NCBI GenBank assembly: GCA_965178125.1
Contig: OZ237748.1
Span: 1-64,000 of the forward strand
Source of the DNA: Bilabrum cf. latius
Taxonomy: Eukaryota; Bigyra: Bicosoecida; Bigyra; Bicosoecida
Reading direction: 5' to 3'
DNA: 64,000 nucleotides
Each line of letters starts with the position of its first letter. Positions within the stretch are counted from its first letter, which is position 1. The position numbers and the translations under genes were made by a program. The notes below the pieces were generated by a model that worked only from the letters and a program-made list of their open reading frames with translations, was not told where the DNA came from and did no database searches. Shown one piece after another: positions 57,989-64,000 of this stretch.

Positions 57989-58945
57989 ATGGAACAAGAA
58001 CTCACAACGCCGCCACAAATAATCAAAGCGGTAGTGCTTGGTAGCTATGTGTGTGGCAACACGTGCTTCTGTCGAACTGCATGTGTTAGTTGCTAACCCC
58101 AGGCTGCACCACAGTCCCTGCTCCACATGCGCTACACTTATCTCCAGTTGCCTATTTTGGCTTCATACGTCGAATCATCCCAGGGAAAGCCGTTTCATCG
58201 TGATACCAGTCCGACAATAGGAGCCTTTGAAGAGGTAGTTGACATTCGCGTGGGTGGTCAAACCGTTGATTTACGGCTATTCGACATATCAACCCATCGT
58301 GAGCTCGAAGCTATTGCTACAAAAATTAAATCAAAGTTCTTCGATTTGGGCCTTTGGCCGCGAACATACGCCACTTTGCTGAACGAATTAAATCCTTGCA
58401 GTGAGATACGAGAGTATTCGCGCCTTGTGAGGAAATGATTTGCAACAGATGCACTAATTTTATTTCAATTTATTGGTAATTGTGTATTCTCATATTCTTG
58501 CATCATCAGTTCCGTTCCAAATTGCAAAGCGCTGCGTCACGCCCGCTGCGTGTTCGCTATGTTCAGTCTCATTGATATGACGACATTCGAACTGGTGGAT
58601 GTACATATCGGCGATGCCAGGGAGACTCTGGGAGACACCATCCCGATCGCCATACTCGGGACCAAAGCCGACCTGATGGACGAGAGAGAGGTGACACGGG
58701 AAGAAGCCGAACGGAAAGCCAAAGAGCTCGGAGTTCTATACTACGAGGTGGGCTCGAAGACGGGGGAGGGGGTTGATGAGGCGGTGGAGGGGCTGCTTGA
58801 AGAGGCGCTGACTGACGAGGAGCGGACTAAGGAGCAGCGAGACCTAGAACGATACGAAGACGACGCACATGGTAGGGAGAAGGAGGCGGGCAGCAAGGTG
58901 CCACCTGGCGGAGTGGGATCTTCATCATGGTGCGTCGTGAGCTAA
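57989..58945 (+). CDS. Small GTPase D with CaaX box CVVS and altered P-loop
   Basis: Three exons fit in phase: 57,989-58,084, 58,184-58,400 and 58,530-58,945. Start MEQELTTPPQIIKAVV, then GSYVCGNTC in place of GxxxxGKS, so the P-loop Lys is Asn. Exon 2 has SPTIGAFEEVVDI and RLFDISTHREL, where DxxG is DIST and no catalytic Gln is present, plus a 35-residue insertion (KSKFFDLGLWPRTYATL). Exon 3 has ARCVFAMFSL, GTKADL (G4), EVGSKTGEGVDEA (G5) and a charged tail ending SSSWCVVS, then TAA. The CVVS end is a geranylgeranyl- or farnesyl-type CaaX box. TAA right after it shows that TAA is a real stop. The last exon is nearly identical in DNA to that of GTPase A (58,617-58,820 versus 55,227-55,430), while the first halves differ widely. 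Confidence 0.78.
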
Positions 58946-59039
58946 GGGGCCCGAACCGTCTTCTTGGCGCTCACACTAGTCTAGGCACACATACCCATTT
59001 ACATTCGATTTTATTACAAAACTGCGGATACTTATCTAT

Positions 59040-62000
59040 TTACAAGCCCCCCATGACCTCTGTCGCCCCGCTTGCATCCAGAGCCGCCTGCAGCTCACGG
59101 GCCAATTCCTCCAGCAGCACTGTCCTGGTGAGCAGCCTGGACTAGCGCTGGAGCCAGACCGGCATGTCGGCCTTGCCCCTGTACACAGGGATATGGGCCG
59201 TGCTGCCAGTCTGTAATTCTACCCTTTGGTCCTGTAGCACCCACAAGGCAGGCCCATCCTGCGACGATTCGGGAGCGTTGATCTAGGACCGCTGGCACCG
59301 CAGCGCCCCCTGCACCTGTGCCTCTGCATCTGCTGCCGATGGCACCTATATCTCACCACGATTCCTCACACCCCCTTCGTCCTGGCTTTCTCCACCTGTC
59401 GATCCTGTCTCCACCAGCGCGCCAATCTGCCCCGCACTGGCCCCCACCGCAGGGTACTCACTTCCGATGGCCTCCATGGTTGGCAGAGAGAGACCTAGCC
59501 GCTGCCTAGCCTTTAGCAGCGCTACCAGCAGGGCGCGACACAACCCACCATCCTCTCCATCACTCGTCACACTTGAAGTTCCACGCCGTGTAGCCCCTGG
59601 ATCGTCACCCCACAGCAGTGCCTTCAGCAATCGCGCCCCTTCCCCCCGTTTAGCCAACACCTCCACCAATCCATCAACCAATCCATCCTCGCCACCCTTC
59701 GCCTCCACCTCAGTGCCTGCCTCCATTCCCGCCCCTGCCTCCATCTCTGCTGCTCGAGACGCCACCCGCCTCACCAGCGCCCCCGCCACTCCCGCGGTCC
59801 AAATGAGCACCGGCAGGCTCCCCTGGTCCAAGGCACCCTGCAGCACTGCCTCCAGCGCCCGCTGCAGCCTGAGCAAAAGGGCAGTCGGCCGCACCTGCAG
59901 GTAGATACTATGATCCAAGGAGTCGCCCTTGGCCTTGCCGCTGCCATCGCCGAGGCTCCCACTTCTCATCACCTGCACAGCGTACGAGGGCAGCAGCGCC
60001 ACCTGCTTGGATGCCTCCTGCAGGGATGCGATCGCGCCCTGGAGGTGTGACGAGTGAGCACGATCACCACTGGGGCTCTCATCTTCGCCATCGTTCCCCT
60101 CCACGGGTGCATCACCCTGCAGCGCGGACAGCGGCAGCATGGCCCGGCCCCTGGGCACGGCGATCCAACCGGCATGCAGCCCGCCTGCATCACCATCACC
60201 ATCACCATCACCCTCGTCCTCGTCCTACCCCACTTTGCCAGCGGCACTCTCTTCTTTCCCATCAGCTGCACCGCCACCTCCTCGCACCGCCTTCGCCTCG
60301 AACAGCTGAGCGTCCACCACCGTATCCCCGGACTGCAGCCAGGCCCGGATCAGGTGCAGGGCGCACACAGCCGCTGTCCCCGCCTTTGCACCCGCCCTGC
60401 CCTCCCCCACACCCGCACCACCCAGTGCAGGCGCACCCCCCACACCCCCAACACCTTCGAGCACCCCGATGGCTAGATCGAGCGGTCCTCCTGTGGCCGC
60501 CAGACCTAGCACGCCCAGCCGACGGATGGCAACAGCTCCTTGCAGCTGGGCCCCTGCCCCTGCTCCCGCCCCGCTGGCAGTGCACAGCGGCACTGGGCGC
60601 GCCCGCACTACCCCACCAGGCCCCACCTCCATCGTCATCGCCATCTCATCCCCGTCCCCGGACCCACTCGTCACACTGCCAATACCCGCTGCCCCGCACG
60701 CCGCCTCCATGAGCTCGAGCTGAGCATGCACCCACACGCAGGCAGACGCGGCGGCGGCTTCCCCCCTCTTTCCCACAGAGGCCCAGTGACCCCAGCATGA
60801 CCCGCGCCCTGATGGCCTATCACCCCCTGCACCAATCCCTGCCCCTGACCTCTCCCCACCCCCCAGCCAGCAGCTCCTCATCAGCCGCATCAGGTCCCAC
60901 GCAGCCGCACCCGCGCCCAGTGCACCACCCCCACGCCGAGCAGCCCCGTGCGGCTGCCCAATGGCCCGCCCCCATCCCTCCGGCCACTGCACCGCGCCCC
61001 CAAGCGACACATCCAGCCCCTTTCCCTCTCCCCCTGCATCCGCTCCTGCCCCCCCGCCCGCCCTCGAGGCCCCACCGGAGCCGACTGCAGCGTCGCCCCC
61101 GGATGCCCGACCAAGCAGCGCGCCCAGCACCTGCACCTGCACCCGCATCGCGAAGCTGGCCCTAGCCCATGCCCCTGCCCCCTCCTACCACTCCCTCAGT
61201 CGCCGCATGAATCGAACAGGAGGAAGCAACCCCCCCTCAGGTGACGGCACCCCGAGGGGGAGGGACGCAAAGGCGCCCGCCGCCCCCACCGCCACCAGCC
61301 AGGCAAGGGGCGGCTGCTGGCCCACCTTGATCCCACTCGTCACACCTTCTGACGCGAGCGGTCTCCCTCTGCCGTTGTCCCCCATGACCCCATCGCCCCC
61401 AGGGGTCGAACCCGCCCCCACGGTGGGGTCACGTTTCTCCAGGCCGAACGCGTCCCCCCACAGCAGACGAGCTACCACCACCCTGCCGCCCCCATGCAGC
61501 AGGGCACGCATCGCACGCACGCACACGGCACCCACGCCCGCGTCCAGCCCCAGCGCACTCTCGAGCCCGTCCTGCGCCAGTGCCCCCACCGGCACCGCCC
61601 TCTCTCTCTGCGCCTGCATGCCCCCTGCCCCCTGCCCACCCGATCCATGCATCCCCTCCTCGTCCTCGTCCTCGTCCTCGCCATCAGACCCCCCCGCCCC
61701 TACACCCCCCTCACCCGTGCCGTAGCCACCCCCCCCTATCTCCCCCTCCCAATCCTCTCTCACCTCGTCCGTGCCAGTCCACAGCAGCCTGCCCAGCAGA
61801 TCCACGGCGGAGAAATCGCTGAACGTGCCCTGGTCGGCCTTCACCAGCCTCGTCTGGAGCAGCGCCCGCACTGCCTGTGCCCCGCCGCTTTCAACCCCAC
61901 CCGACACACCCGACGCACTCGCTCTCCCGCTCTCACTCTCGCTTCCAAGGCACGCCAGCTCCCAAAACTCGCCCAGGGTCCGCGCAGTTGCCGCCGCTGA

Positions 62001-63533
62001 CCCCGCCATCAGCATAGCCAAGGCCTCCCTCCGCAGTGCATTCGGGAGGTAGCCTGGGTCATCCCACACCGGCTTGAATTCGTCCTCCTACCCAGCTGCA
62101 TTTGGGCCCATGCCACTTCCACCTCCAACACCAACGCCGTCCTCTTCTTCTTCTTCTTCTTCCTCTTCCTGCTTCGCCCCGATGAAGGACAGCAGGGAGT
62201 CCACCACGCCACCTCCTATCTCTTTGCTGGAACTAGAGTCACCTCCCGACTCATCGGCGGCGGCACCGGCACTGGCACTGCTCGTGCGATGCCCGTCCAG
62301 AGCGCCCGCAGCGACCTGCAAAGGGGCGCTCAATCCACCGGTGGACTCCCCCGCCCCTTTGGCCACGTCCTCCGCCGTCATACCCTCGGGCAGGCAGCCC
62401 ATCGCCGCAACCGCAGCCCCCTGGCCCCCGTGCCGCAGCTCGTCACGCAGGAACGGCCCGCTGCCCAGCGTGCCAGGGAGACTGGCCGAAGAGCTCGATG
62501 TCAGCGATGCTGATGCTAATGCTAATGATGGCAACGCACCCGCAGATCCACGGTCACCTTTGGTCGATCGTGTCTCGCCAGCTGGCTCCTCCCCTTCCCT
62601 CTCCTCTTCCACCTCCTCATGCTGCCAGTCGCTGGCCAATCTGGCCCTCCCCTGCCCCTTGGCGTCCAGAAACCTCCTCCGCAGCACGCCAAGCATCTGC
62701 ACCGGTGCCCTGACCGCATCGGGATGTGCCAGCATGTGAGCCAGGGGTGGCAAAGGAGTGTCCGCCCCTGCTCCCATCACCATCCCTGTCCCTTCCCCTT
62801 CCCCTGCCCCCGCCTCCTCCCCAAGGAGAGCCTCCAAACTCACGCCCTCCCCAAGCTGGCATAGCCCAGCATCCGCCGCGGCCCGCTCCGCCGCCAGCTG
62901 CAGTGCCATGGCCACAGTCCCACACCGTGCCATGCCCGCGGGAGAATCCGCCTGGCATGCCATACCCACTCCAATGGACCATTCAGGCGATCGACTGGCC
63001 GCCCATGCGCCCCGCCACGGGCCTAGATCCACTGGGATATCCAAGGATGCGGACGAGGACGAGGACGAGGACGAGGATGGGGCGCCTGCAGCACCACCAG
63101 CACTTGGGGCCCCCCGAGCTATCACATCTCCTGGATCGGTGTGACGAGCAATATCTTGGACCCCGGCGGCTGCATCGATCGCTCGCGAGTCCTGCTCTTC
63201 TCGCATGGCCCGCACATCGACAGGCACCCCCAGCCACATGCGACCGGCCCGAGGCCCATGCGAGCGCAGCCAGATGCCCGCCGCGGCTTCCTCGGCGAGA
63301 GGGGCTGCGGCCTAGGCCCACAGCCGCAGCAAGCCCGATGAAGCGGCTGAATTTACGGACTTGTGACCGGCCTTGCGGCTGCCTGCTATTCCAATTTGGA
63401 CCTGCTTGCTCATGGCTGTCTGCAGCTTCGCGAGACCTCTAGCGAAACGTCGCTCTCGCTCCTTTCGTCGAGATGGGCTCCAGAACTCGACCGGCCTCCG
63501 TGGAATGGTGTAGGTTACAGAAATAGGAATCAT
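59040..63533 (-). CDS. Orphan Ala/Gly/Leu-rich protein, 1,497 residues, seven in-frame UAG
   Basis: One frame from ATG at 63,533 (MIPISVTYTIPRRPVEFW) to TAA at 59,040-59,042, interrupted only by TAG at 63,312, 62,088, 61,185, 60,225, 59,346, 59,283 and 59,142. The product is GC-driven in composition, with Gly/Ser/Asp/Glu linkers separating helical blocks. Some blocks recur in type (VVARLLWGDAF and LLKALLWGDDP; VDLLGRLLWTGTDE), which suggests ARM/HEAT-like repeats or a large scaffold, but I recognise no family. The C-terminal 90 residues are a cleaner globular or helical part (PALWVLQDQRVELQ, RTVLLEELARELQAAL). No signal peptide or membrane helix is evident, so it is probably intracellular. 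Runs of Asp-Glu codons (GACGAG repeats on the opposite strand near 63,053) are simple-sequence expansions kept in frame. Confidence 0.7.
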
Positions 63534-63817
63534 TGGTAGCTTATGGTCAGTCTTGTCGTGCTACACGTCTCCGACTGGATTCGGCTCGCTGCATTCCGCT
63601 TGGCTGCCGTCCTCTGTTCGTAACGCGTCCAAGTCCAGCGAGTTGATGGCGAACTACATCCATGAAGAAACAGTGGACGACATGTCAATAGATGTATCCC
63701 TATGTTTTTACTGTACGACCTTGTTTCAGTTTGTGTGACATATACCAGACTTCTAAAAATGTGCACCGTACCCCTGTTTGAAAGAGCGAGAACTGCAACT
63801 CAGGTCAATACGCTAGG
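63534..63817. promoter_or_regulatory. Divergent intergenic region
   Basis: 284 bases between the start codons of the minus-strand orphan gene and the plus-strand DnaJ gene. More AT-rich than the coding flanks. Probably holds both promoters; no specific element is identified. Confidence 0.4.
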
Positions 63818-64000
63818 ATGCCAACGCTTCGGGAGGAAACCATTAAAGAATTTGGAGACGATGCTACGAAAGACCTGTTCGGTCTGCTCGGATGCACTGC
63901 CAAGAGCTCGCCAGCCGAACTACGACGCGGTTATCTGCGCTGCTCGCTGCGATACCATCCCGACAAGGGCGGAGATCCAAACAAATTTCGGGTAGTCAGC
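63818..64000 (+). CDS. DnaJ (J-domain) protein, cut by the window edge
   Basis: Starts at ATG 63,818 (MPTLREETIKEFGDD) and is open to the last base. The J-domain begins at once: DLFGLLGCTAKSSPAEL (helix I and turn), RRGYLRCSLRYHPDKGG with the HPD tripeptide that stimulates Hsp70 ATPase, then PNKFRVVS leading into helix III. The C-terminal half of the domain and any further domains lie outside the window, so its class cannot be assigned. A GT at the very end (CGGGTAGTC) could be a splice donor, but coding continuation matches the family equally well. Confidence 0.85.
   Translation, partial: MPTLREETIKEFGDDATKDLFGLLGCTAKSSPAELRRGYLRCSLRYHPDKGGDPNKFRVVS

Noticed and set aside
1-64000. tRNA genes, in particular a suppressor tRNA with CUA anticodon
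   Set aside because: I saw no cloverleaf with the expected conserved bases by eye; a covariance-model scan of the whole genome would be needed.

Overview
The window is a eukaryotic chromosome-end region with a short piece of bacterial DNA joined to its left side. Bases 1 to about 3,439 are AT-richer, tightly packed and bacterial. They carry an ECF sigma factor with its YCII/DGPF partner, a START-like protein, a small membrane protein, a truncated VOC protein and a secreted protein of Bacteroidetes style. At about 3,440 the sequence switches within a few bases to a (CCCTAA)n telomere array. From there on it is GC-rich, with spliceosomal introns and large secreted, membrane and signalling proteins, so it comes from a unicellular eukaryote (alga or other protist). 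I cannot name the lineage.

The main result is a changed nuclear genetic code. In every large gene read by hand, the reading frame is broken only by TAG and resumes in the same frame in the same protein. I counted about 66 in-frame TAG codons in about ten genes: 20 in the gene at 5,477-10,252, 17 in 23,523-36,893, 7 in 41,843-48,598 and 7 in 59,040-63,533. TGA, and less often TAA, occur only at natural ends. Several TAGs sit where the family has glutamine: the HxD iron motif of a PhyH dioxygenase (HQD), the catalytic Gln of a small GTPase, and strings of neighbouring Gln codons. One TAG precedes a CaaX box that would otherwise be missed. UAG is therefore read as Gln, while UGA and UAA stay stops.

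Layout. 3.4-23.1 kb is subtelomeric. Five (CCCTAA)n blocks lie in one orientation, interspersed with tandem repeats of 326, 155, 339 and 53 bp, a duplicated 0.8 kb segment, an orphan 1,591-residue gene and a small acidic/basic-tailed gene. 23.5-36.9 kb is one giant surface protein: signal peptide, Cys-rich modules, cadherin repeats, IPT/TIG repeats and a polytopic TRP-like channel domain. 37.4-48.6 kb, on the minus strand, holds a fragment of an ABC gene, a probable secreted glycosidase-like protein and a 2,251-residue ABCG-type transporter with a Cys-rich extracellular N-terminus. 48.7-54.3 kb holds a PhyH-like dioxygenase with coding minisatellites, a secreted B-lectin protein, a cluster of identical hairpins and a decayed copy of the PhyH 3' end. 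54.5-58.9 kb is a tandem array of three divergent Rab/Ras-like GTPases. 59.0-63.5 kb is an orphan Ala/Gly-rich protein, and the right edge starts a DnaJ-domain gene.

The eukaryotic genes do not form a pathway. What links them is shared code usage, very short introns and secretory or membrane roles. Function calls rest on motifs read by eye, and exon boundaries are proposals from GT/AG signals and phase.
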